Made by a program: the position numbers and the translations under genes. Of a DNA stretch of 64,000 bases, positions 25,400-34,947 are shown piece by piece. The first letter of the stretch is position 1. Each line of letters starts with the position of its first letter. Source of the DNA: CAVXHQ01 sp963761735 (lineage in GTDB: Bacteria; Pseudomonadota; Alphaproteobacteria; Rhodobacterales; Rhodobacteraceae); contig CAVXHQ010000003.1 in the NCBI GenBank assembly GCA_963761735.1, positions 930,001-994,000 of the forward strand, given 5' to 3'. The notes beneath the pieces were generated by a model. That model saw only the letters and a list, made by a program, of their open reading frames with translations, ran no database searches and was not told the DNA's origin.

Positions 25400-25818
25400 C
25401 GCTGTCGATTGCCCCGACCACCGATCTCGCCGCCTGCCGCGCCCTGCGGCGCACCGTGTTCATCGAGGAACAGGGCGTGTCCGAGGCAGACGAGATCGAC
25501 GGTCTGGATGGCGAGGCCACGCACCTTCTGGCCACGCTCGCCGGCACCCCCGCCGGGTCCGCGCGCCTGTTCGTGCGCGGCGACACGGGCAAGATCGGGC
25601 GCGTCTGCGTCCTTGCTCCGCACCGCGGTCACGGCATCGGCGCCGCCCTGATCCGCGCCGCGATGGACCATTTCCGCACGGTGCCGGGCGTGACGCTGGC
25701 AAAACTCGGCAGCCAGACCCACGCGATCGCGTTCTACGAAGCGCTTGGGTTTACCGCGATTGGCCCGGAATACGACGACGCCGGCATTCCGCATCGGGAC
25801 ATGACCTGCGATTTGTGA
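25396..25818 (+). CDS. GNAT family N-acetyltransferase
   Basis: A 140-residue single-domain GNAT of the ElaA/YjcF-like type. ALRRTVFIEEQGVSEADEIDGLD is the characteristic N-terminal pattern. The acetyl-CoA binding loop is VCVLAPHRGHGIGAALIRAAM (R/Q-x-x-G-x-G/A at about 78-83), and the C-terminal HAIAFYEALGFTAIGPEYDDAGIPHRDM segment is also typical. It starts at GTG overlapping the dapE stop by four bases and is therefore co-expressed with dapE. The substrate is unknown; members acetylate small amines or polyamines. Confidence 0.88.
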   Translation: MTLSIAPTTDLAACRALRRTVFIEEQGVSEADEIDGLDGEATHLLATLAGTPAGSARLFVRGDTGKIGRVCVLAPHRGHGIGAALIRAAMDHFRTVPGVTLAKLGSQTHAIAFYEALGFTAIGPEYDDAGIPHRDMTCDL

Positions 25819-25967
25819 CCGGGCATCGCTGCTTTCTCCCTAAAATACCCGCAATCCTAACCTGTGCGCTCGCTCGACGCCCGGAATGGCAGGCGGAATG
25901 GCAGGCGACACTGCCCGCGCGCCGGTTGCGTCTCGCCCCCGCGCCGCCGACCTGATACGCCCGGGCC

Positions 25968-28191
25968 ATGAACCAGACACGCAAACCCCTCCCGTCCAAG
26001 GACGACATCGCCACCTATCTGGCCGAGAACCCGACCATGACCGCCGCGCGCGATGTGGCGAAGGAATTCGGCATCCGGGGGGCGGGCAAGGTCGATCTGA
26101 AACGCATCCTGCGCGAGATGGAGGCCGAGGGCCTCAAGGCGCCGCGCGCGCGCCGGGTTCGCGTGCCGGGCGAATTGCCGCCCGTGGGCGTGCTGACCGT
26201 GGCCGCACCCGATGCCGACGGCGATCTGTTCGCCACGGCGATGGCCGCCGACGACTGGCCCGAGGACGCGCCCCTGCCGCGTATCCTGATCGTGACGAAA
26301 CCGGGGGAGCCTGCACTTGGCGAGGGCGACCGGATCCTGGCGAAGATCGCGCGCCGAAGAGGGCGACGACCACACCCATACCGCGCGTCTGATCCGCCGC
26401 ATCGCGCGGGTACAGAACTCGGTTCTGGGGATTTTCCGCAAGACGTCCGAAGGCGGCCGCATCCAGCCCGTCGACAAGGGATCCGATCTCGAATGGGCCG
26501 TGGCCCCCGGCGACGTGAACGCCGCCCGCGACGGTGAACTGGTCGAGGCCGAACAGATCGGTCCGCGCAACCGGCTTGGCCTGCCGCGCGCGCGCATCAT
26601 GGCGCGTCTGGGCGATCCGTCGGGGCCGAAGGCGGTGTCGCTCATCGCGATCCGCCAGCACGGTATTCCCGACATCTTCCCCGACGCGGTCCTGCGTGCC
26701 GCAGAGGCGGCGCAGCCCGTCGACCTTGGTTCGCGGACCGACCTGCGGCACCTGCCGCTCGTCACCATCGACCCGTCGGATGCGCGCGACCACGACGACG
26801 CCGTCTGCGCGATCCCGACGGAAACCGGCCACACCCTCTGGGTCGCCATCGCCGACGTCGCGCATTACGTCACGCCCGGCTCCGCGCTCGACCGCGAGGC
26901 GCGGACCCGCGGCAATTCCAGCTATTTCCCCGACCGCGTGGTGCCGATGCTGCCCGATGCGCTGTCGGGCGACCTGTGTTCGCTGCACGAGGGCGTCGAC
27001 CGCCCGGTGATCGCCGTGGAAATCCGCATCGACGCAACAGGTGAAAAGCTGGGGCACACCTTCCTTCGCGGCCTCATGCGCTCGCCCGCGTCCCTGCACT
27101 ATGAAGAGGTGCAGCAGGCCGTCGACGGCCAGCCGACGGATCGCACGGCGCCGCATCTGGACGGGTTGCGCCACCTCTACGATGCCTATGCCGCGCTGGT
27201 TCTCGCGCGCGAGCGGCGTCAGCCCCTCGACCTCGACCTGCCGGAACGGCGCATCGAACTGTCGGACGACGGCACCGTGACGTCCGTGTCGTTCAAGGAC
27301 CGCATCGACGCGCACCGCCTGATCGAGGAGTGCATGGTTCTCGCCAACGTCTGCGCCGCCGAAACCCTGAACGCGGCAAAGACGCCGCTGCTGTTCCGCG
27401 TCCACGAGGAACCGTCCGACGACAAGCTGGACAGTCTGCGCGAGATTGCCCAGGGCTCCGGTCTGGTGCTCGCCAAAGGCCAGGTGCTGCGGACCGAACA
27501 CCTGAACCGGCTGCTGGAGCAGGCGGCCGGCACCGACAGCGCCGAGCTTATCAACATCGCCACCCTGCGCTCGATGACGCAGGCCTATTACGGTCCCGAC
27601 AATCGCGGCCATTTCGGCCTCGCCCTGCGCAACTACGCGCATTTCACCTCGCCGATTCGCCGTTATGCCGACCTGATCGTGCACCGCGCGCTGATTTCCG
27701 CGCATGGCTGGGGTGACGATGGCCTGTCGACGTGGGACATCGACACTCTCGCCGAAACCGGCCAGCAGATCTCCGACACCGAACGCCGTTCGATGATCGC
27801 CGAGCGCGACACCACCGACCGCTACCTTGCGTCGTTCCTGTCGGGCGAGGTCGGCAATACCTTCGGCGGGCGGGTGTCCGGCGTCGCGCGGTTCGGGCTG
27901 TTCATCAAGCTCGACGGGACCGGGGCCGACGTGCTGGTGCCGATGCGTGCCATCGGCCACGAATATTTCCATTTCGACCGCGACGCGCAGACCATTCAGG
28001 GCGCCGAGTCGGGACGTCTGATCGCGATGGGGCAGCGCGCCGAGGTGAAACTCGCCGAGGCATCGGCCACCACCGGCGGCATGACCGCCGAATTGCTGTC
28101 GATCGACGATCAACGAATGCCGACGCCGAAACGGGCCAAAGGCGGCCGCAAGAGCGCACTCCGGGTGACGCGCGGACGGCGCCGCTCCTGA
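25968..28191 (+). CDS. rnr: Ribonuclease R (frameshifted)
   Basis: A 3'-5' exoribonuclease that degrades structured RNA and takes part in rRNA quality control. Frame 1 carries the N-terminal helix-turn-helix/cold-shock part (PSKDDIATYLAENP..RDVAKEFGIRGAGKVDLKRIL). It is interrupted near 26350, and AEEGDDHTHTARLIRRI starts the second frame. The RNB catalytic domain has IDPSDARDHDDAV with its clustered aspartates, then RGNSSYFPDRVVPMLP, FTSPIRRYADLIVHR and a C-terminal S1 domain (GRVSGVARFGLFIKLDGTGADVLVPM is its core). A missing base in the GCGCGCC run at 26349-26355 would restore one protein of about 740 residues. All motifs are otherwise intact, so a consensus error is likely. Confidence 0.88.
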
Positions 28192-28263
28192 GGGTCTGTT
28201 TTCGCCCTCTTCCCGCATCCGGCAAATCCCGCTAGGCTTGCACGAAAAAGAGGACGAGCATCC

Positions 28264-29505
28264 ATGAACATCACCCGCCGCACCGCGACATTCGGCCTGA
28301 TGGCCAGCACTCTCGCCGCCTGTGGCGGCACCGCGCGCCTTGCCACAACGCCCACCCGCGCCGCCGAGGCCGCGTTTCCCGCCGTGCCGAACGCGGGCTG
28401 GGACGCCTGGGTCGCCTCCTATAAATCCCGCGCCGCCGCGCGCGGCATTTCGCAGGGCACCGTCACGGCGGCGTTCCAGGGGGCGGGATATCTGCCCGGC
28501 GTGATCGAGCGCGACCGCAACCAGACCGAATTCACCCGCACCCTCGAGGATTACCTCGCTATCGCCGCCTCGCCCGAACGCATCGCCACGGGCCGCGCGA
28601 AGCTGGGTCAGCTAGCGTCGACGATGGCCGCCATCGAGGCGCGGTTCGGCGTCGAGCGGCAGGTGTTTACCGCGATCTGGGGGCTGGAAAGCCAATACGG
28701 CGAGCGGCGCGGCTCTGTGCCGGTGGTCTCTGCCGTGTCCACGCTGGCCTATGAGGGACGGCGCGCCGCGTTCTTCGAGGAACAGCTCGACGCGGCCCTG
28801 CGCATCCTGCAACGCGGCGACACGACGCCCGGCCAGATGACCGGGTCGTGGGCGGGCGCGATGGGACACACGCAGTTCATTCCGACGTCGTTCCTGTCGC
28901 TGGCCGTCGATTTCGACGGCGACGGGCGGCGCGACATCTGGTCCGAGGATCCGACGGACGGCATCGCATCCGCCGCCGCCTATCTGCAAAACGCCAACTG
29001 GCGCCGCGGTCAGCCCTGGGGCGTCGAGGTGCGTCTGCCCGCCGGGTTCAACACCGGGCTGACGGGCCGGTCGACGACGCGCGCGACGGGGTCGTGGAAC
29101 GGCCTCGGGATCACCGGCACCGACGGGGCGCCCGTGCCCGATCACGGCAACGCCTCGGTCATCATTCCGCAGGGGCCGCAGGGGCCCGCGTTCATGGTGT
29201 TTGCCAATTTCCGCTCGATCCTGCGCTACAACAACGCCGAAAACTATGCCATCGGCGTCGGCCATCTGTCCGACCGTCTGATCGGCGGGGCGGCCATCCA
29301 GGCGCGCTTTCCGCCCGACGCCAACGGGCTGACGCTGAACGACCGCGAGGCGTTGCAGCAGCGGCTGACCGCGCGCGGTTTCGACACGCAGGGCGCGGAC
29401 GGCGTCGTCGGCAACAACACCCGTGCGGCGATTTCCGCCTATCAGCAGGCCAACGGGCTGCCCGTGACCGGAGAGCCGAGCCGGGCCTTGCTCGATGCGC
29501 TGTGA
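28264..29505 (+). CDS. Lytic murein transglycosylase, MltB family lipoprotein
   Basis: A 413-residue peptidoglycan lytic transglycosylase (SLT_2 domain) with a C-terminal peptidoglycan-binding domain. It cleaves the MurNAc-GlcNAc bond with formation of 1,6-anhydro-MurNAc. A lipobox LAAC ends at C20, so it is probably a lipoprotein. RNQTEFTRTLEDYL and the catalytic glutamate E142 in IWGLESQYG are diagnostic, with GSWAGAMGHTQFIPTSF and VDFDGDGRRDIW. The last 60 residues (LTLNDREALQQRLTARGFDTQGADGVVGNNTRAAI) are the PG_binding_1 domain. The gene ends inside the start of a paralogue in direct tandem, an apparent local duplication. Confidence 0.92.
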   Translation: MNITRRTATFGLMASTLAACGGTARLATTPTRAAEAAFPAVPNAGWDAWVASYKSRAAARGISQGTVTAAFQGAGYLPGVIERDRNQTEFTRTLEDYLAIAASPERIATGRAKLGQLASTMAAIEARFGVERQVFTAIWGLESQYGERRGSVPVVSAVSTLAYEGRRAAFFEEQLDAALRILQRGDTTPGQMTGSWAGAMGHTQFIPTSFLSLAVDFDGDGRRDIWSEDPTDGIASAAAYLQNANWRRGQPWGVEVRLPAGFNTGLTGRSTTRATGSWNGLGITGTDGAPVPDHGNASVIIPQGPQGPAFMVFANFRSILRYNNAENYAIGVGHLSDRLIGGAAIQARFPPDANGLTLNDREALQQRLTARGFDTQGADGVVGNNTRAAISAYQQANGLPVTGEPSRALLDAL

Positions 29506-30832
29506 CGCGGTGCTGCTCCGGCGCGGTCTTGTCGAGAGCGCGTTGCGCCACTTCACAGGCGTTACGCTTGCCCTGACCGTCGGCGCCACAACCCTCGCGG
29601 CGCAAACCGCCCCCGGCGGTCCCACCGGCCCGAGCGGTCCCGGGGGGCCGTCGCTGCTCCCTCTCGATCTGTCTGAAAGGCCTGCGCCCGTGCCGACACC
29701 CGATCAAGCGGCCCTCGACGCGTGGCTTGCCGGGTTCCGCCCGCGTGCCCGCGCTGCCGGGATCGCCGAGGCGACCCTCGATGCCGCGCTGACCAACCTG
29801 CCGCATCTGCCCGTCGTCGTGACGCGGGACCGCAGCCAGTCAGAGTTCACCAAGACCCTGTGGGACTACCTCGACACCGCCGTCTCCGATCTGCGCATCG
29901 CCAACGGTCAGGCAAAGCTGCGCGCGCTGCCGCGCCTGCTGGCCGATATCGAGGCGCGCTACGGCGTCGACCGGCATGCCGTCGTGGCGATCTGGGGCCT
30001 GGAGAGCGCTTATGGCACCTTCATGGGCGATGTGCCGACCGTCGCGGCCCTCGCGACGCTGGCCGCCGATGGCAGGCGTGCGGCGTTCTTCGAGGCACAG
30101 CTTATCGCGGCGCTGCGGATCCTCGAGAACGGCGATACCACGCCGGACGGCATGATCGGCAGCTGGGCGGGCGCCATGGGCCACACACAATTCATGCCGA
30201 CGTCGTTCGAGGCACTGGCCGTGGATTTCGACGGCGACGGACGGCGCGACATCTGGTCCGACGATCCGACTGATGCGCTGGCGTCGGCGGCACGGTATCT
30301 GGCCGACGCGGGCTGGGTGAAGGACACGCCCTGGGGCATCGAAGTGGTCCTCCCCGAGGGCTTCGACTATTTGCAGGCGGATCGGTCTATCGTCCGGATG
30401 CCGTCCTATTGGGCCGCGCAGGGCATCCGCGACGCGAATGGCGATCCGGTGCCGGACAGCGCGGGCGAGGCGTCGATCCTGCTGCCTGCCGGACATACCG
30501 GTGTGGCGTTCATGATATTCGCCAACTTTTCCGCCATCGAGCGGTACAATACCGCCGACAGCTATGTCATCGCCGTGGGCCACCTGTCGGACCGGCTGCG
30601 GGGCGGACCCGCGTTGCAGGGCGGCTGGCCGCTGGGCGACCGGGCACTGACCTTTGCCGAGCGGCAGGAGTTGCAGCGCCAGCTGACGGCCGCAGGGCAT
30701 TCGACGCAAGGCGTGGACGGGCGCATCGGCCCGAATACCGTCAATGCAATCCGGTCCTATCAGCAGGCGAACGCACTGGTGCCCGACGGCTACGCCTCAC
30801 CCGCGCTTCTGGGGTTGTTGCAAAGCCGTTGA
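29495..30832 (+). CDS. Lytic murein transglycosylase, second tandem copy
   Basis: A 445-residue paralogue of the preceding gene with the same domain order. RSQSEFTKTLWDYLD, the catalytic glutamate E170 in IWGLESAYG, GSWAGAMGHTQFMPTSFEALAVDFDGDGRRDIW and a C-terminal PG_binding_1 domain are all visible. The N terminus differs: it is exported by a classical signal peptide (FTGVTLALTVGATTLAAQ) and lacks a lipobox, followed by a Gly/Pro-rich linker. It starts at ATG 29495, overlapping the upstream stop by 11 bases. A GTG at 29510 would also work. Lipid-anchored and soluble copies may act at different sites in the envelope. Confidence 0.9.
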   Translation: MRCDAVLLRRGLVESALRHFTGVTLALTVGATTLAAQTAPGGPTGPSGPGGPSLLPLDLSERPAPVPTPDQAALDAWLAGFRPRARAAGIAEATLDAALTNLPHLPVVVTRDRSQSEFTKTLWDYLDTAVSDLRIANGQAKLRALPRLLADIEARYGVDRHAVVAIWGLESAYGTFMGDVPTVAALATLAADGRRAAFFEAQLIAALRILENGDTTPDGMIGSWAGAMGHTQFMPTSFEALAVDFDGDGRRDIWSDDPTDALASAARYLADAGWVKDTPWGIEVVLPEGFDYLQADRSIVRMPSYWAAQGIRDANGDPVPDSAGEASILLPAGHTGVAFMIFANFSAIERYNTADSYVIAVGHLSDRLRGGPALQGGWPLGDRALTFAERQELQRQLTAAGHSTQGVDGRIGPNTVNAIRSYQQANALVPDGYASPALLGLLQSR

Positions 30833-30841
30833 TCCCACGGG

Positions 30842-30876
30842 CGAGGCGCGCCCGCACGGGAGCGACGAGCGGGGCC
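30842..30876 (+). repeat. REP-like element, copy A
   Basis: The segment from CGAGGCGCGCCCGCACGGG to GAGCGACGAGCGGGGCC is nearly identical to the arm at 45068-45095 between leuC and leuD. It is partly palindromic and lies just past the transglycosylase stop. The IS481-type element begins directly at its end. REP-type palindromes are known insertion targets for several IS families. Confidence 0.7.
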
Positions 30877-31834
30877 TAGGTGATCAGTCCCGGCATCTGG
30901 TGGGTCGGATTTAGGATGAATCTGTCCGGCTCGGATGTCCAGATCTTGCAGATGTATTCGTAGGGCGTGAGGCCGCCGAGGGTCTTGAGCCTTCGCGCGT
31001 AGTTGTAGGCTGCCATGAAGTCACCAAGGTGGGTGCGCAGCTGATCGTGGCTGTCGTAATGGTAACGCTTCACGGTCGCCTCCTTGATCGTTCGGTTCAT
31101 TCGCTCGACCTGGCCATTGGTCCACGGATGGTTTGGCTTTGTCAGGCGGTGCTCGATCCCGTTGGCCTCGCAGATCATGTCGAAGCGCATCTGCCGCGAG
31201 TATGCCGTGTTCCTGTTCCGCGGCTGCTCGGCGAACTGGATGCCGTTGTCCGTCAGGATGGTGTGGACGTGATACGGCACGGCCTCGAGCATGTGCTGGA
31301 GGAACTCCCACGCCGTCTTCGGTCGGCTTTCTCAACGAGCTGGGTCACGGCAAACTTGCTGGTCCGGTCAATGCCCACGAAGAGGTAGAGCTTTCCTTCC
31401 GCGGTCTGCACCTCCGCAATGTCGATATGAAAGAAGCCGATCGGATAGCGCTTGAATTTCTGTCGCTTCGGTTTGTCCCCCTCGACGTCCGGCAGGCGGG
31501 ATATGCCGTGCCGCTGCAAGCACCGGTGCAGGGCCGACCGCGTCAGGTGCGGGATCGTCGGTTGCAGGGCATAAAGGCAATCGTCCAGCGGCAGCAGCGT
31601 ATGGCGTCGAAAGGCGACGATCATCGCCTCCTCTGTCTCGGTCAGAACCGTCGAGCGCGGCTCTCTCGGCCCCGTCTTCATATCCTCAACCGTCGCCCGC
31701 CTGCGCCACTTTGCGACCGTCTTGGGATTGATCCCAAGCTCTTGGCTCAACTGCGAGAGCGAAGCTTGCGATCGCTGTATTGCTGCTCTGACGGCGTGCG
31801 TGGTCGTGGCGCTCCCGTGACGAACTTGTCCCAT
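30876..31834 (-). pseudogene. IS481-family transposase (frameshifted)
   Basis: A transposase with an N-terminal helix-turn-helix (IQRSQASLSQLSQELGINPKTVAKW) and an rve-type DDE integrase core: FFHIDIAEVQ (first Asp), ILTDNGIQF (second Asp) and NGQVERMNRTIKEA (Glu). The break is near 31325, between QLVEKADRR and MLEAVPYHVHTIL. The expected joint AWEFLQH is in the second frame, and a missing A in the AGAACGGCG context would restore it. Start is chosen at MGQVRHG, the family start. With the DDE triad intact, the copy is recent and only one base from functional. It could instead be a sequence error. Confidence 0.85.
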
Positions 31835-31893
31835 AATGCTTCCTTCCATTCCAACGAAAGGATCACACCATCAAACCGTGGGATCAAACACCT
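30878..31893 (-). mobile_element. IS481-family insertion sequence
   Basis: A 1016-base element. The left end AGGTGATCAGTCCC at 30878 and the right end, read inverted, AGGTGTTTGATCCC ending at 31893, form imperfect terminal inverted repeats. It carries one transposase gene with a one-base frame break. On the left it abuts the REP-like copy A. On the right, the last bases of the element form part of the rppH stop codon. No clear target-site duplication is visible, so the exact ends could be off by one or two bases. Confidence 0.75.
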
Positions 31894-32374
31894 AGAGCCT
31901 GTCGCCGAATTCCTGCAGGACGCGGGCATAGACATCGCGTTTGAACGCCACGATCCCCGGTACAAGATCGGCGGGATCGGTCCAGCGCCAGGCCGAGAAT
32001 TCGGCGTGGTCCTGCGCGATGTCTATATCCGCATCGACGCCCGAAAACCGCATCAGGACCCAGTGTTGCGCCTGACCGCGATAGCGGCCTTTCCAGATCG
32101 TCGGCACCACCCCGGGCGGCAGGTCATAGGCAATCGGCGCCGCCGTCACCGCCTCGATCGCCACCTTGTCGGCGGTGACACCGGTTTCCTCGGCCAGTTC
32201 GCGCAGGGCCGCGACCGTCACGTCCTCGCCCGCGTCGATCCCGCCCTGCGGCATCTGCCAGGCGTCGCGGTCCCGGTCGAGGCGCTGCCCGGTGAACACC
32301 CGGCCCTGCGCATTCACCAGCATGATGCCGACGCAGGGCCTGTAGGGCAGGGCCGCGATCTGCTCTGGCGTCAC
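31892..32374 (-). CDS. rppH: RNA pyrophosphohydrolase
   Basis: A 160-residue Nudix hydrolase that removes pyrophosphate from the 5' end of mRNA and starts RNA decay. The Nudix box GGIDAGEDVTVAALRELAEETGV is at 44-66. PYRPCVGIMLVNAQGRVFTGQR at the N terminus and WKGRYRGQAQHWVLMRF are RppH-type features that separate it from other Nudix enzymes. It is the last gene downstream of ctpA on this strand, one base after the ctpA start region. The stop codon lies on the junction with the IS481 element, so the final residues may be altered, but length is normal. Confidence 0.93.
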   Translation of the reverse strand: MTPEQIAALPYRPCVGIMLVNAQGRVFTGQRLDRDRDAWQMPQGGIDAGEDVTVAALRELAEETGVTADKVAIEAVTAAPIAYDLPPGVVPTIWKGRYRGQAQHWVLMRFSGVDADIDIAQDHAEFSAWRWTDPADLVPGIVAFKRDVYARVLQEFGDRL

Positions 32375-32375
32375 G

Positions 32376-33731
32376 TCATCCGCCCGACCGTGCGGGCGCG
32401 ATCAGCAATGGATCGAGCGCGGACAGCCCCTTGAGGATGTCGATGGCATAGGCCAGCTGATAGTCGCTTTCGCGCAGATCGGCGGCGGCCTCGGCGCGGG
32501 CGCGGTCGGCCTCGATCACGTCGAGTTCCTCTTCCGACAGGCTGTCGTTGCCCAGTGCGCCGCGCAGATCCGCCTCCGAACGGGGGACGCGGGCCGGTGT
32601 ATCGTCTTCTTCCTCCGGGCGGGGCCGCGGCTGCTGCACGATGATGTCCGGCGAAATGCCAAGCGCCTGGATCGAGCGCCCCGACGGTGTGTAATAGCGC
32701 GCGGTAGTCAGACGCATCGCGCCGTCGCCCGGCAGCGGCATGATCGTCTGCACCGATCCCTTGCCGAAGCTTTGTGTGCCGACGACGATGGCGCGGCGGT
32801 GATCCTGCAAGGCACCCGCGACGATTTCAGACGCGCTGGCCGTGCCGCCGTTGATCAGGATCACGATCGGCAATCCGTCCGTCAGATCGCCGGCGGTGGC
32901 GTTGTACCGGTCGCCCGCACCCGGATCGCGCTCACGGGTCGAGACGATTTCACCGGCGTCGAGGAACGCGTCGGCCACCAGCACCGCCTGATTGACGAGA
33001 CCGCCGGGGTTGTTGCGCAGGTCGATGACCACGCCGTTGACGTTTTCGATGCCCCCCGCTTCTTCGATCTGGGCGGCGAGGCCGGTCTGAAGGTTGTCGT
33101 ATGTCTGATCGTTGAAAGTGCTGACGCGCAGCACCACGGTTTCGCCCTCGGTCCGGGCGCGTACCGCCGTGAGGCGAATTTCGTCGCGCACGATCAGAAC
33201 GTCGAACGGCTCGGGCACCTCCTCGCGGACCACGGTGATCACCACCTCCGAGCCGACGGGCCCGCGCATCAGCTCCACCGCCTCGTTCATGGTCAGGCCA
33301 AGCACGCTCTCGCCATCGACGCCGGTGATGTAATCGCCCGCCTGAATGCCCGCCGCATCCGCCGGTGTGCCGTCGATGGGCGAGATCACCTTGACCCAGC
33401 CTTCTTCCTGCGTGACGTCGATCCCGAGGCCGCCGAACGAGCCCCGCGTCTGTTCGCGCATGTCGCTGGCGTCCTCGGGTGACAGATAGGACGAATGCGG
33501 ATCGAGCGAGGTGAGCATGCCGTTGATCGCCGCCTCGATCAGCGCGGTTTCGTCCACGTCCTCGACGTAGTCCGAGCGGATCCGCTCGAAGATGTCGCCG
33601 AACAGGTCGAGCTGTTCGTAGACGCTGGCGTTGCGCTCGGTCTCCTGCGCGATCAGCGGGCCCGCGACCTGCGTCGTCACCAACAGGCCCAGGGCGGTGC
33701 CGCCTATCGCCGACATCATCAGCTTTTTCAT
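32376..33731 (-). CDS. ctpA: Carboxyl-terminal processing protease (S41 family)
   Basis: A 451-residue periplasmic serine protease. It begins with a signal peptide (MKKLMMSAIGGTALGLLVTT..), followed by a PDZ domain (about 90-175, GGLGIDVTQEEGWVKVISPIDGTPADAAG) and the S41 catalytic domain. The nucleophile is S301 in GGTASASEIVAGAL and the general base is K324 in GTQSFGKGSVQ. The C-terminal tail is acidic. CtpA-type proteases trim envelope proteins and are often linked to murein-hydrolase control. It sits between envC and rppH, which suits an envelope role. Start chosen at 33731 behind TTGAGGA. The upstream extension is low-complexity. Confidence 0.93.
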   Translation of the reverse strand: MKKLMMSAIGGTALGLLVTTQVAGPLIAQETERNASVYEQLDLFGDIFERIRSDYVEDVDETALIEAAINGMLTSLDPHSSYLSPEDASDMREQTRGSFGGLGIDVTQEEGWVKVISPIDGTPADAAGIQAGDYITGVDGESVLGLTMNEAVELMRGPVGSEVVITVVREEVPEPFDVLIVRDEIRLTAVRARTEGETVVLRVSTFNDQTYDNLQTGLAAQIEEAGGIENVNGVVIDLRNNPGGLVNQAVLVADAFLDAGEIVSTRERDPGAGDRYNATAGDLTDGLPIVILINGGTASASEIVAGALQDHRRAIVVGTQSFGKGSVQTIMPLPGDGAMRLTTARYYTPSGRSIQALGISPDIIVQQPRPRPEEEDDTPARVPRSEADLRGALGNDSLSEEELDVIEADRARAEAAADLRESDYQLAYAIDILKGLSALDPLLIAPARSGG

Positions 33732-33807
33732 GGTCTCGATCCTCAATCCAATCGGGGGCGCCGGTCCGTTTGCCACGGGTCGGTGCCGAATATTGCCTGT
33801 GCGGCGG

Positions 33808-34947
33808 TCAGGGGGTCGCGAACCAGTCTGCGGGGTCGCTCGCCCTGCCGGGGCCGGCACTGGACACAGACTGCCCGTCCCTGACCTCAAGATAAAGCGT
33901 CTGTGACTGCGGCCCAGCGCCGCTTTCCGCACTCTGGGTCAAAATAGCGTCAACACCCGGCAATTCCCCTCCCATCAGGCCGACGGGGGTGCCCGCGTCG
34001 ATCACCTGACCGGCCTCGCCAAATACCTCGGCCAGACCGGCCAGCACGATCAGCACGTCGGGCGAAGGCTCGAGGATCACGACGTTGCCATAGTCGAGCA
34101 GCGGGCCCAGAAAACGGATCGTCGCGGGCGCGGGCGACGTGACCATGGCGCGCGGACGCGCCGCGACGATCCAGCCGGGGCGCACCGTGCCGGCCGCGTC
34201 GGCCTGACCGAACCCGCGGATGATCGTCCCCTGCACCGGCAGCGGCAGGCTGCCCTGCAGGCTGCGCGCATCGGGCGCCGTCCCGGCAAGGGCCGTATCC
34301 ACGACGCCCGCCAGCCCACCGGCAAAGGCATCCAGCGTCTCGGTCGACGCAATCAGCAGGGCGGTGCGCACCGGGTCCTCGATATAGCGCACCGGCAGGT
34401 CGCGCCGTTCCGATATCGCCAGGCTGAGGGCGGCGCGCGCCTCCTGCGCCCCGGCAAGTCCGTCCTGCAAGGTGCCTGCCGCGCTGTCCTGCAACGCCTG
34501 CAACCGGCGTATTTCATCCAGGTCGGTGCGCAGCCGGTCGACCTGGGCCTGCAACGCGGGCGTCACCTCGGCGACCATCATTCCCGACCGCGCGGTGCCC
34601 AGCGGTCCGGAGGGATGCAACAGCAGCAGCGGCGCGGGCGCGCGGCCCATGGTCTGCAACACGCCCAGAAGCTGGCTCACCTCGGCCTGCCGCGCGTCGA
34701 GTTCCGCCTGCAACGCCCGCCGCCGGATCGCGACACGGCGCAGACCCTCACGCAGCGCAACCAGCCCGTCCTCATAGGCGCGCACGGTTTCCGTCAGCGC
34801 CCCCACCCGGTCCGACGATGACGCCGCACTATCCAGCAGCACGGCCGCCGCCGCCAGCCTTTCGGACGCGGCGCGCGCGGCCTGCGTCGTGTCCTGCGCA
34901 ACCGCCGGGGCGGCGAACAGCAGCGCGATGAGAACGACGGCCTTCAT
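33808..34947 (-). CDS. Murein hydrolase activator EnvC-like (degenerate LytM)
   Basis: A 379-residue periplasmic protein: signal peptide MKAVVLIALLFAAPAVAQ, a long coiled coil (about 25-205, rich in Arg, Ala and Glu), and a C-terminal M23/LytM-like domain. In EnvC the coiled coil binds FtsEX and the LytM domain, lacking metal ligands, activates amidases. Here the active-site histidines are also missing: the usual DHG is replaced by LEPSPD and the GH pair by LAGLAEVF. It should therefore be an activator, not a hydrolase. The stop overlaps the start of ctpA's upstream spacer, and its start overlaps the gpmI stop, so it is co-transcribed with gpmI. Confidence 0.85.
   Translation of the reverse strand: MKAVVLIALLFAAPAVAQDTTQAARAASERLAAAAVLLDSAASSSDRVGALTETVRAYEDGLVALREGLRRVAIRRRALQAELDARQAEVSQLLGVLQTMGRAPAPLLLLHPSGPLGTARSGMMVAEVTPALQAQVDRLRTDLDEIRRLQALQDSAAGTLQDGLAGAQEARAALSLAISERRDLPVRYIEDPVRTALLIASTETLDAFAGGLAGVVDTALAGTAPDARSLQGSLPLPVQGTIIRGFGQADAAGTVRPGWIVAARPRAMVTSPAPATIRFLGPLLDYGNVVILEPSPDVLIVLAGLAEVFGEAGQVIDAGTPVGLMGGELPGVDAILTQSAESGAGPQSQTLYLEVRDGQSVSSAGPGRASDPADWFATP

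Noticed and set aside
26340..26360. Programmed frameshift in rnr
   Set aside because: No slippery heptamer, downstream pseudoknot or precedent; similar breaks occur in unrelated genes, so error or mutation is simpler.
26134..28218. 694-residue frame antisense to rnr
   Set aside because: Composition artefact of high GC; no motifs, while RNase R motifs are on the plus strand.
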